Origin: Ifrita kowaldi
Lineage: Eukaryota; Chordata; Aves; Passeriformes; Cinclosomatidae
NCBI GenBank assembly: GCA_013398055.1
Contig: VZRS01009651.1
Span: 62,001-126,000 of the forward strand
Length of the DNA stretch: 64,000 nucleotides
Reading direction: 5' to 3'
Positions 24,790 through 33,924 of this stretch are shown piece by piece; position 1 is the first letter of the stretch; each line of letters begins with the position of its first letter. The translations under genes were made by a program, and so were the position numbers. The notes under the pieces were generated by a model. The model did no database searches, was not told the origin of the DNA, and saw nothing but the letters and a program-made list of their open reading frames with translations.

Positions 24790-24955
24790 AAACTGGGAGA
24801 CAGACTCTCTTCCTGACTAGCTGTGCAGCTTTGGGCCAGTCACTAAACCTTACCGTGCCTCAGTTTCCCCATCTGTAAAATGGGGGCAGTTTAGCCTGGA
24901 TTTGTGAGGTTATTCTGAGGCCTAGTTCATGTTTGCTAAAGCACTTTTAGGTTTC
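24790..24955 (+). repeat. MIR-like tRNA-core SINE remnant in PXN 3' UTR
   Basis: The stretch holds the characteristic MIR core in order: CTAGCTGTG, CTTTGGGCCAGTCACTAAAC, GCCTCAGTTTCCCCATCTGT, AAAATGGGG, followed by a TTGTGAGG-like segment and GCTAAAGCAC. The match to the MIR consensus as I remember it is strong for so old an element. Sense strand is +. Boundaries are approximate. Confidence 0.8.
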
Positions 24956-25304
24956 TGGCTGGAGGGTGCTATGGAGAGGGAAGTATTGCGGTGAAGTTCC
25001 CAGTGGCTGTTCTGTGGTACCAGCCCTGGGAGTGATGTTTGGAATTACTGCTCCAGAGAGCTGCTGCCATTGCGGCACAACACAGCCATTGGCATCTGGT
25101 TGTGTTGTGCAGCTCGGCAGGTGCATTATAGGGGTCCAGGGGCAGCTGTGTCAGAAACCAGCCCTGAAAGCCACGGGTCACTGTCCCATGTAACCTTGTA
25201 GCGGTGCTGTGCTGCCCTGCTCGGGTCACTGAAACTGTCCCACTGATTGCCCCTGACAAACAAACCTCTCAGTGTGTGGGTGTGAGGCCAGAGGGAGCTG
25301 TGGG

Positions 25305-25362
25305 AGCACTGGAGAAATGTGGGAAATGTGAGAAATGTGGGAGCACTGTGGGAAATTCTTGA
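25305..25362 (+). repeat. Short imperfect tandem repeat
   Basis: The words GAAATGTGG, GAAATGTGA, GAAATGTGG and GGGAGCACTG recur with short spacing, a small local duplication within the PXN 3' UTR. Confidence 0.5.
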
Positions 25363-25544
25363 GGTAAGAGTCCCTATGCATTTGCCTTTTCATCTTGTGA
25401 GACTATTTGACTTAAAATGGATGCTCTTAAGCTGCCTGTGTTTATGTCGCTGGAAAGGTCAACTTCCTTGGTGCCACTGAGGGGACACACAGCCGTTTTG
25501 TGGAAGTACTGGAGAGGGGTGAGATGTTTCAGGCACTGCCACTT

Positions 25545-25630
25545 TGTGGGACACCTGCAAACTGTGTAATCCTGTGCCTCAGTTTCCCTATCTGGGGAGT
25601 CTTTAACCTACCTCACTGCTAGCTGAGGCT
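25545..25630 (+). repeat. Second, shorter MIR-like SINE fragment
   Basis: AAACTGTGTAATCCTGTGCC followed by TCAGTTTCCCTATCTGGGG and ACCTACCTCACTGC matches the MIR core and the segment after it, with a deletion. Same orientation as the copy at 24790. Boundaries are approximate. Confidence 0.6.
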
Positions 25631-26113
25631 GTGTCAGTGACACTTGCGGCATACCTGGGTGCAGGGTGCTGTGTAGGGTGCGTGGTGCTGAGAGGAGGCT
25701 CCTCTGGCCTTAGTGCTTAACTGAGATAATTTCACACTCACCTTCTGCCTTCATCTGGTGTCTGACATGCTGGGATGCCACACCGATGCTTCTCTGCCAA
25801 ATAACGCCTTGTTGGTGGCTGCCGCCACTGTGAGCGTCCAAAATGCCTGTTCGTTCACTGTAGATGCGGTTTTAGGGTAGCACAGCCGCTGTTGGGGTGT
25901 GGGGGTGCGAGGGCTGGGGATGGAGGTGCTCCGGGAGGGTCTATGCATGCACCCCCGGGCCAGGCGCTACCCCTGGGGAAGGCCTTTTACATCATGTCCG
26001 GGCTGGGCTGGGGGAAGCTCCGCTGAGTCGACAATTATTTGATTCTTTCCTCCCTTGTAAACTTCTGACTCCGCTTTTTTTTTTTCTCAATTTAAAATTC
26101 TTGCAGTTGCGCC

Positions 26114-26150
26114 AATAAAGTTTTTACCGTTATTGTCACGCCTGTGTCGT
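26114..26150 (+). terminator. PXN: Poly(A) signal, probable 3' end of PXN
   Basis: AATAAA at 26114-26119 is followed about 20-35 nt later by a GT-rich stretch (cctgtgtcgtgattgtttc), the usual arrangement around a cleavage site. It lies immediately before the CpG island of RPLP0. No other + strand gene sits between it and the PXN stop, so PXN is the natural owner. Confidence 0.65.
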
Positions 26151-26655
26151 GATTGTTTCCCACCCCTGAGCTTGCGAGGGACCGGACGCAGGGCGGGCCC
26201 CGCTTTCACGGCTGCGGGGGCTCGCGAGGGGAGGGAGGGAGGGCAGTGCGCTCCTCTGGGCGCCAGGGGGCGACGCGCGCCCGGCCGCGCGCGCTTTGCT
26301 GCACCGTTCGCGCCTTCCGCTGGCGTCACGCGCTGCTCACGGAGCGGCGGATGATTGACGCGGAAGGCAACCAATGGGCTGAGGCGAGGCAGTGCCGCGG
26401 TGCCCTGCGATTTGTCATGAGGCGCGGTATAAAACGAGACGGGCCCGCCCTGCGGCCCTTCTTTCCCGGAGCCCTCGTGGAGGTGCGTGTGCGGGCGCGG
26501 GTGCGGCGCGGCGTCTCCGAGGCCCGGGCGGGGCTTGGCGGCCACGTCGAGGGGAGCGGACCGGGACCAGGAGTGGGGTCCTGGGCCGCGGCCGGACTGT
26601 GGGGTTGGGAGCGCGGTGACCCACTTCAGCCGCTCTTCTTCCTGGCAGGTCCTAG
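26150..26655 (+). promoter_or_regulatory. RPLP0: RPLP0 CpG-island core promoter (CCAAT, TATA, TOP start)
   Basis: Dense CpGs run from about 26150 to 26640. A CRE-like TGGCGTCA is at 26321-26328, CCAAT at 26371-26375 and TATAAAA at 26428-26434. The pyrimidine run CCCTTCTTTCCC at 26456-26467 lies 28 nt past the TATA start. This is the terminal oligopyrimidine (TOP) layout expected of ribosomal protein genes, whose translation is controlled by mTOR through LARP1. Site positions are seen directly; the start site is inferred. Confidence 0.85.
26456..26482 (+). other. RPLP0: RPLP0 non-coding exon 1 (5' TOP leader)
   Basis: From the inferred start at the C of the pyrimidine run to the donor GAG|gtgcgt. 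A short 5' UTR intron follows (26483-26648), and exon 2 starts after ttcctggcag at 26649, 50 nt before the ATG. A leader of about 27 nt with a first intron inside the 5' UTR is usual for this gene. Confidence 0.75.
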
Positions 26656-26698
26656 TTTGTCTTTAAACCCACCGGGCGATCCTTGGAGCACCGCCGAG

Positions 26699-29600
26699 AT
26701 GCCCAGGGAAGACAGGGCTACGTGGAAGTCCAACTATTTCATGAAAATCATCGTGAGTGTCGACTCGGAGCCCTCGTGGGGCGCTGCCGCCGCCGGGTCA
26801 TGCTCGGGGCAGCGAGAGCCGGGCGGGCCGGGCTGCGGGGTTTTCTTAAGAGAGATAGGTGAATGCTATGGGGTGTCTGAACGAGTACCTGGCACTATGA
26901 AGAGGCTTGAGACAGTCCAGATCAGGCCTGCTGAGAATTTGCTGCGGCGCTTGCAGACTTGTTCAGGGACGTGACCCGATGGCTGAGTGAAAGGTGCAGC
27001 CTGTGGCACACCCAGCCTCACTTGTAGCTTAGCATTTTCAAACTTCTGACAGACTTTTTTTACGTTTTAACGTGTTAAGGTTTCAGTGCTGCTCTGTGCA
27101 CTGCTCTGAATTTCTTTTTATAGTTGCAGTGTTTCTTTTGCTATAGCAACTCCTGGATGATTACCCAAAATGTTTCATTGTGGGAGCAGACAATGTGGGA
27201 TCCAAGCAGATGCAGCAGATCCGTATGTCCCTGCGTGGAAAGGCTGTTGTGCTGATGGGGAAGAACACGATGATGCGCAAAGCTATTCGTGGTCATCTGG
27301 AGAATAACCCTGCCCTAGAAAAGTGGGTAATGCTGCCTGAGGGCACTTCTGGGTCCTGCGTCTTGAAAGGAGAGGAGGTTGTCTAAGCAATAAAACTAAA
27401 AGCTGTCATCTTCCCTTCAGGCTGCTGCCTCATATCCGTGGGAATGTGGGCTTTGTCTTCACTAAGGAGGATCTGACTGAGATCCGGGACATGCTGCTGG
27501 CTAACAAGGTAAGGGAGATCAGCCCTCACTGCATGTTTTGGTTGAGATGGAATGAAAAAAAGAACTGAGTCTTCACGATGGACAGCTGATTAGTAGGAGT
27601 CCTCAAGGGTTGGGAATTGGCCCCTGCAGTCTTAGCCAAACTGCTTAAGTTCAGCTGCCTCATTTGTATGTGCCTGAGTTCTGTCTGTCCTCAATGAGTG
27701 TGTCAGGGAGGAGGTGGTCCCACAAGATCTAAGGAGAGCATTCTTGCAGCTTCTCGTCTTCCCCCTCTCAGGTGCCAGCTGCTGCCCGTGCCGGTGCTAT
27801 TGCTCCTTGTGATGTGACTGTGCCGGCCCAGAACACGGGTCTTGGACCCGAGAAGACCTCCTTTTTCCAGGCCTTGGGCATCACCACGAAGATTTCCAGA
27901 GGAACCATTGAAATTTTGGTCAGTGAGCTGCGTGTTGTTGAAGCTGTTCCTTGACTGGGAGGCCTTGATTGTGGTAGCTGAGGGAGCTGTGAAGGCCAGA
28001 GCTCCCGTTAGTGCCAAGATACTGTATGAGCAGTGTGATTATTGCACTTTGGGATGTGGAAGGAGCGTGTCTGGCTTGGCTCCAGTGTGCAGCGTGGGGC
28101 AATTAAAGTTCTCCACCAGATTTCCAAGGGTAGGCTCTGTCAGAGGAACGTGCAGGTGAGCTACGTGTAGGTAATGCAGGAAGGGTGCTGCCTTTCTCCT
28201 GGCTGACGTGGACTTGTTTATATGGTTTGGGGCTTTCTCTGCTTGTGGGGCTGAATCTGGAGCGTGTTGGTTGTGCTCATTTGCTCCTCCAGTTCCATCA
28301 TCTGCATTTGTGTCCCACTGCATTGACCTGCTGGAATTTCTTGGTGTGTATTGACTCCTTTTCACTGATCTCCTCAGAGTGATGTGCAGCTTATCAAGAC
28401 TGGAGACAAAGTGGGTGCCAGCGAAGCCACCCTGCTCAACATGCTGAACATCTCTCCGTTCTCCTTCGGGCTGGTGATCCAGCAGGTCTTTGACAATGGC
28501 AGCATTTACAACCCTGAAGTGCTGGACATCACCGAGGAGACCTTGCACAAGCGCTTCCTGGAGGTGAGTGCCACAGTCTGTATACCTCGTGTTTTGTCTC
28601 GCTGCTCTGGGAGCCAGTGCTGCCCCAGAACAAAGCGTCCTGTCTGGTATTTTCCATGAGGTCCTGCAGAGCTAGGAGCTCTCCGTGGTTCCCTACAGAA
28701 ACTGTGTGTCAGGGAGTACCTTCCTGTAGGATTCTTCATCTGAAGCTGTTTCAGAAATCTTTTAAGGCCACTTAAAATCATAGAATGTCCTGAATTGGAA
28801 GGGACCCACAAGGATCATCGAGTCCAATTCCTGGCGCTGCACAGGACGCCCCAGCAATCCTACCCTGTGCCTGAGAGCATTGTCCAAATACTTCTTGAGC
28901 TCTAGCAGCCTTGGGGCCATGACCATTCTCTGGGGGCCTGTCAGTGCCTGACCACCCTCTGGGGGAAGAACCTTTTCTTACTATTCTACTTAAACCTCCC
29001 ATGAAACAGCTTCATGCTGTTGTCTCGGGTCCTGTCACTGGTCACCACAGAGCAGAGATCAGTGACATTTAAATCTTGATGCCTTGATTTCACTTGAGCT
29101 GTTACCTGTGTGCATTGCATGCTGTCCTTTGTGTTGGCAGTGTAAAAGTTGTCGTCTGGCCATCTTCTGTGATTTCTAGTCCAGGTTATTTCTCAGACCG
29201 CAGAAACACGAGTCTGTCTCTTCACAGGGTGTTCGTAATGTTGCCAGCATCTGTCTGCAAATCGGGTACCCGACCATCGCGTCCGTGCCCCACTCCATCA
29301 TCAATGGGTACAAGCGTGTCCTGGCTGTGGCTGTGGAGACCGACTACACCTTCCCACTGGCTGAAAAGGTAATGGTTGGTTCTGAGCTCTGCAGAGAGGG
29401 GTGTTAGAAATGCAGCCAGGCACATTTCACAGCATGTCCCCTGGTTTGAGAGGACTGGGACACACCTATGTGCGGGATGTGTCTGGCTAAGGGGCACTTG
29501 CTTCCATATGTTGTGTGCAAATGGCAGGAGAAAGCTGATTTACCTGGTGTTCCTTCTTTGGGGCTGTTACACTCAGCATAGCTGAAATGGCTGTAATGAA

Positions 29601-29906
29601 TAGTTTTTCATATCTGCTAGTGATAAGTGGACCTGTTTGGATTCTGGCCCGCTGCAAGTGCTGCCTTTATCATTGCAAAGGTTCAGTCCTGCAAAATGTT
29701 TTGTTGCCTGTGAGTTTACGTTTTTCCCCCACTTTTTGCAGGTGAAGGCCTTCCTGGCAGATCCCTCTGCTTTTGTGGCAGCCATGCCTGTGGTAGCTGA
29801 AGCAGCTGCACCTGCTGCTGCTGCCGCTGCTGCTCCAGCGAAGGAGGCAGCAAAGGAGGAGTCGGAGGAGTCTGACGAGGACATGGGATTCGGTCTCTTT
29901 GACTAA
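26699..29906 (+). CDS. RPLP0: 60S acidic ribosomal protein P0 / uL10 (RPLP0), complete
   Basis: uL10 anchors the P1/P2 dimers of the ribosomal GTPase stalk, which recruits and activates elongation factors. Coding exons: 26699-26752, 27147-27322, 27421-27508, 27772-27918, 28378-28563, 29228-29368 and 29742-29906 (stop TAA). They join in phase to 318 codons starting MPREDRATWKSNYF. The rRNA-binding L10-like domain occupies about residues 1-105 and 180-200, with an inserted domain between; helices around 200-260 bind P1/P2; an Ala-rich hinge leads to the acidic tail KEESEESDEDMGFGLFD, the shared P-protein C terminus. Residue 15 is Met where human has Leu. Exon 3 uses a less usual donor, AAAA|gtgggt. 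The ATG context GCCGAGATGC is acceptable. The start is fixed by the conserved N terminus. Confidence 0.98.
28775..29058 (-). repeat. CR1 LINE 3' fragment (in RPLP0 intron)
   Basis: Read on the + strand it begins with the CR1 tail signature AATCATAGAATG and continues GAATTGGAAGGGACCCACAA, GGATCATCGAGTCCAATTCC, then CTGAGAGCATTGTCCAAATA, CACCCTCTGGGGGAAGAACC and on to CTGTTGTCTCGGGTCCTGTC. This is the reverse complement of an avian CR1 3' end, so the element lies in minus orientation and is 5'-truncated. It is fully inside the intron between RPLP0 coding exons 5 and 6. Confidence 0.93.
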
Positions 29907-29950
29907 CAGCAGCCATTCTCTGCCTCTGTCATAGTTGGCCCGATGGGAGA

Positions 29951-29990
29951 AATAAAAAGCTGTTTTACCCCTTCATGTGTGCCTGCATTG
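29951..29990 (+). terminator. RPLP0: RPLP0 poly(A) signal
   Basis: AATAAA at 29951-29956, 45 nt after the stop codon, followed by tgtgtgcctgcattg at about 29976 as a GT-rich downstream element. The very short 3' UTR is typical for ribosomal protein genes. Confidence 0.9.
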
Positions 29991-30039
29991 ATGGTGTAGT
30001 CTCCATATCAGCTGGGGTTTGGGAAAGGTGTAACCCGAG

Positions 30040-30560
30040 GGGCCCTGTGCTCCAGAGTAGTGGTTGTTCCTCGGGCCGGGGTACGGCAGGTGAGCGGTTG
30101 TGTCCTGGCCCCGGGTGCTGCAGGGGAGCGGTTGTTCTCGGGGCCGCAGCGCAGCTGTCCCCGGCCAGGCCCAGCAGAGGCCTTGCCCGCAGCAGGTCGG
30201 GTCAGTGCAGCCGCCGCCCATCCTGTTCCGTTCCCCCGCGCGGCGGGACCAGCGCTCCCGGGACTGGCGGGCAGCGCCCATTGCCGTGGCGCCGGGCCCG
30301 CCCCGGAAGCCGCTACCGGTTCCGGGGTCGCGGCGGAGTGATGGCGGCGGACACGCAGGTGAGTGTGGGATGGGCCGCACAGCCGGGGAACCTGGGCGGA
30401 GCGGGGGGCGGCGGGGCCCGTCCCGATCGAGGTCCGGCACAAGCCGCGTCCCGCCCGGCTGCGGCGCTGTGAGCGGCTGTCCCCGGTTCGCACCGCCTGG
30501 CCGCGGTGTGACCGCTCCCTGTGCCCGGGCTGCCTGGGACCGCCGGCTTCATCGTGAGGG
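30040..30560 (+). promoter_or_regulatory. GCN1: GCN1 CpG-island promoter
   Basis: CpG-dense sequence, without a TATA box, runs from about 30040 to 30560 and surrounds the GCN1 start codon at 30341. GC-box-like runs and an ATTG-containing GCGCCCATTGCCGTGG lie upstream of the ATG. It starts within 100 nt of the RPLP0 poly(A) site. The layout fits a housekeeping promoter; start sites are probably dispersed. Confidence 0.75.
30059..30160 (+). repeat. Imperfect tandem repeat, 3 x 34 bp, in GCN1 promoter
   Basis: Units start at 30059, 30093 and 30127, exactly 34 bp apart. Each opens with AGYGGTTGT and then a run of C/G (cctcgggccgggg, cctggccccggg, ctcggggccg). By hand, units 1 and 2 agree at about 24 of 34 positions; unit 3 agrees mostly in its first 20. 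Confidence 0.7.
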
Positions 30561-33500
30561 GCTTGGGATGTTCCCAGAGCAAATCCCAGTCTGCTCAGCA
30601 TCAGGTCCTTACTTGTATAGATACTGCTTTTGTCCTCCGTATTTGGTTGCAGCAGCATTGCTGGTATGCTGGCTTTGTAACTTGTACATAAACATGCTAA
30701 AAAAGAAAAATAAAAAGCAAATTGATGAAGCCTCTCCCGGTGGGTAGTCGAGGTTTTGCAGTTTGTGTAAGTCACTGAGATGCTGGTGAGGTCCTGTGGT
30801 ATTATACCTAGTTTATATTTTTCATTTCTAGACTTAGGATAATTTTAACACGTTTTTCATGTCTGCACATCTTCCTGCATAGAAGCAGCATGACTAAGTG
30901 CAGCTTGGTTGAGTCTGTACGTGATGAACTCATGTAATTGAAAGCTTTGAGAGAAGAGCAGATCTGTAACAGCAGCCGGTTCTGTTGGTTCTGGTGTCAA
31001 TGACATTGTTGGTCATCCTTTGCAGCTCAACCCAGCCTTGCTGTTCAGAGGTGCAGCCTTGCTTCCAGCCAGTTTTTAAGGGGACCTGTGGGTGTGAAAT
31101 GGTCCCAGGCTCAGGGAGGTGTGGATGGCCTTTAAATCCCAGGAAGCCACTGTGCAGGATTAGCCTTCCAGCCCGTCAGCAAAAAGCTTCACTGAAAGCA
31201 GTGGAGGAGCTCTTTGAAAAAGACTGAAAATGGAAGGAATAGTTTTAGATGAGTTTCTAAAGACATGCTCATTTGTTGCCTTTCGGAAAGATGCTGGTAT
31301 AAAGTTGCTCTGTTTAAGAGCTGAATTTCAAAAGGATTTCCTGGAGAGCTGTGCTTTGTTTTATGTAAATGCAGAAAACCTGGGAGTGTAGGTCTTCCTG
31401 GGTTGTCTGCAGTTCAAGTGCCCCTTTGGAACTGCCTGGACTTCAGGAGATAACATAGAGGGAAAAGCTCCTGTGAATTCTAGAAGTTACTATTTTTTGC
31501 TTTTAAAGGTCCTGTACTCCAGATTATGGGTCTTAGCTCTTACTCTGTGTTACTTTTGGAGGGTTTAGTGTCTCTTACAGAGCACGAGAGCACAGATTAA
31601 TGGAGAGCAGACATCCTTCAGCCCTGGGGAAGGAGTGTGTGATGCACAGTGACCCTTCCTTGGCAGATGACATGGCGGATGCTCACATTTGGGCACTAAG
31701 AGGTCATGTGGCAGCAAGTGACATGTTCTGCTTGCCCTGGTTTGTGTTCTGTGGGTTGATATCAAAGGCAGTCTGATGTTTTTTCTGCTTTGTGGTTTTA
31801 GATTTCTGACACGCTGAAGCGGTTTGCAGTGAAAGTAACTACAGCCAGTGTGAAGGAGCGGAGAGAGATCCTCAGTGAGCTGGGAAAATGCGTTGCTGGG
31901 AAAGGTAAAAAGCTCGGGAGCACTATTCTGGTTACCAGGGTGGAGGAGAGTGTTATAATGTTTTGTTTCAAAAGGTTGTGTGAGGGGTATTTGTTTGATG
32001 GAGGGGGCTGGCAGCGTTTGGAGCCAGTGCTCCATCACAGGGTTAATTCCAAGCGTGGAGTTTGTGGGTAGCAGAGACCCTCAGCTTTTGGCACATCTGC
32101 TTTTTCCAGTCAGTAGCTGTAGCATTGTGTATATTAGTTCTTCATTAGTGTGTCAGTTGAGTTTCTGTCATGACTCGTGGCCTGTTCTTTTAGTACTCAT
32201 GGAATATGTGGGTACACACATGTATAGAGAGGGAGAGTATGGGAGATTTCAGATGGTCTTAATAAAACGGCTGAAGCAAATTTTTTAAACTTATTTCTCT
32301 CATTTTCTGAAGATGACCATGTTTCACGTGTTCCAGTTTTACCATTATTTTAAAAAATATGCATAAAATGTATGAAAAGAGCAAACTTTTACTGTGATTC
32401 TTGCAAGCAATTTCCTAGATGTGGGCAGTTTACTGACTTCAGGCATGAAGTGAATTGTGTTTGTGTTAAAGATTAAGAGCTCATTGATTTATGAAGAAAT
32501 ATTTTGAAATACATTGTTACAGATCTTCCAGAGGGCGCAGTAAAGGGCCTTTGCAAACTCTTCTGCCTTACTCTGCATCGATACCGGTAAGTAAATTGAT
32601 GTGGAAAGGCAGTATTATTTAATCTATCAGTATTTAGTAGTTAAATTGGTCTGGAGCATCTGGAAATGTTAGCATGCAGTGTCACAGAGATGTATATTGA
32701 CATTAAAAAGTTTTACAACATTTGCATTGCATTTCACTTTTAATTTTGAAATTAAAACTTTAGTCCTGTGGTTCAGTTTGCAAGAATGAACACCCATGTC
32801 CTTGTGAAGCAAGGCTGAGCTGTCTTTAGATGCCTTTTAGACAATTTTAGGTGGGATTAAATCGTGGTCTGTGACAGAGAGGCTGTTCAGAACCTGTTTT
32901 CTTCTGCAGTCTGCCAGAGGACCTCCACATAACTGCTGTCATTTGAGGAAGGGAATGGAACTTTCTGCCAGAAACTTCTCCGCTTTGCGGAACAGCAAGG
33001 ATAAAATAGTTATTAGCTCAATTGCTGAAATGAGAAAGCAGAGCCCTTTATGTGGTGCAGGGGTGGTAACGGTGCAATGTGGCAGGTTTAGAATGTTCGT
33101 GATCCATGTTTGTCACAGGGATGCTGCGTCCCGCAGAGCCCTGCAGTTGGCCCTTCAGCAGCTCGCAGAATCCCAGCCCGAGGCAACGGCAAAAAACCTG
33201 CTGCACTCACTTCAGTCTTCAGGGATCGGCGGCAAGGCTGGAGTTCCCAGGTGTGGAGGAGTCACTTTGTGTGGAAGCAGTTCTGAGTTGCTGGTAGTTC
33301 CTCCTGTTTAGAGTGAGGCTTCTGCTGTTGCTTGGCAGAGATGTTAAAAGCCTTTAGAGACAAAGCTGTTAGTGCTGTTCAGATGTTCCTCTCTTACCTC
33401 TTCCATGTAATCTGGGAAGGCAAAGGGAATATCCTGGTATAGCTGCTGGTGGATTGGGTCTGAGTTACGGTTTAGCTTTTGTTAAACTTCAAGTCTGGAG

Positions 33501-33924
33501 AGATGAGGAACAAACTCTTTCGAGAAACAGTCTCCAAAATTATTAGGAAAGGAGATTTCATCACCTGTCAAGTGTTCAGCTGCCTCTTGTGCCATCTGGA
33601 AGCTCTTAGTGTCAAACCAGAACTGAAACAAATAGCTTCTGAGGGCTGATTATTTCCTTTAAAAACTAAGGCTTTAGCTGCATTTTTGTGTGATAAAATT
33701 GCTTGTCAGTCAGGTGCTGTTCTAACCTGGGCAAAATGGATCTGTAATGGTCTAGTAGGTGTAAGTTATGTCCTGGGAAGTGTAGATTTACCTCCCTCTC
33801 CTGTTTGTACAACAGTAAGAGCAGTGGATCTGCAGCTCTGCTGGCACTCTCCTGGACATGCCTGCTTGTACGCGCAGTCTTTCCAACGCCTGACAAGAGA
33901 CAGGGAGAAACATGGAAAAAATTG
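30341..33924 (+). CDS. GCN1: GCN1 exons 1-5: N terminus
   Basis: Exons 30341-30358, 31802-31904, 32523-32586, 33119-33250 and 33816-33924 encode residues 1-142. Recognisable parts are TTASVKERREILSELGKCVA, LPEGAVKGLCKLFCLTLHRY, NLLHSLQSSGIGGKAGVPS and SGSAALLALSWTCLLVRAVF. In yeast Gcn1 the N-terminal half binds ribosomes. Intron 1 (30359-31801) follows an 18-base coding exon and shows nothing else I can name. Confidence 0.95.

Larger units (their letters stand above)
22955..26135 (+). other. PXN: PXN 3' untranslated region (inferred extent)
   Basis: From the stop codon to the likely cleavage site after the AATAAA at 26114. No coding signature is seen. It carries G-rich and GT-rich tracts (about 23050-23080 and 23180-23200), T-rich runs, and two MIR-like SINE remnants (listed). 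An earlier poly(A) site may be used; I did not find a clear AATAAA before 26114 with a good downstream element, so the extent is an inference. Confidence 0.6.

Noticed and set aside
26153..26974. 273-residue + strand frame across the RPLP0 promoter and intron
   Set aside because: It runs through TATA box, leader, intron and exon 2 in the wrong frame; a CpG-island artefact.
27919..28377. Possible snoRNA in an RPLP0 intron
   Set aside because: Ribosomal protein introns often host snoRNAs, but I could not find a matched C/D box pair or a convincing H/ACA fold by eye. A covariance-model search would decide.
30008..30775. 255-residue open frame on the - strand over the GCN1 promoter
   Set aside because: CpG islands lack stop codons in several frames; the translation is Arg/Ala/Pro-rich with no domain and overlaps the GCN1 start antisense.
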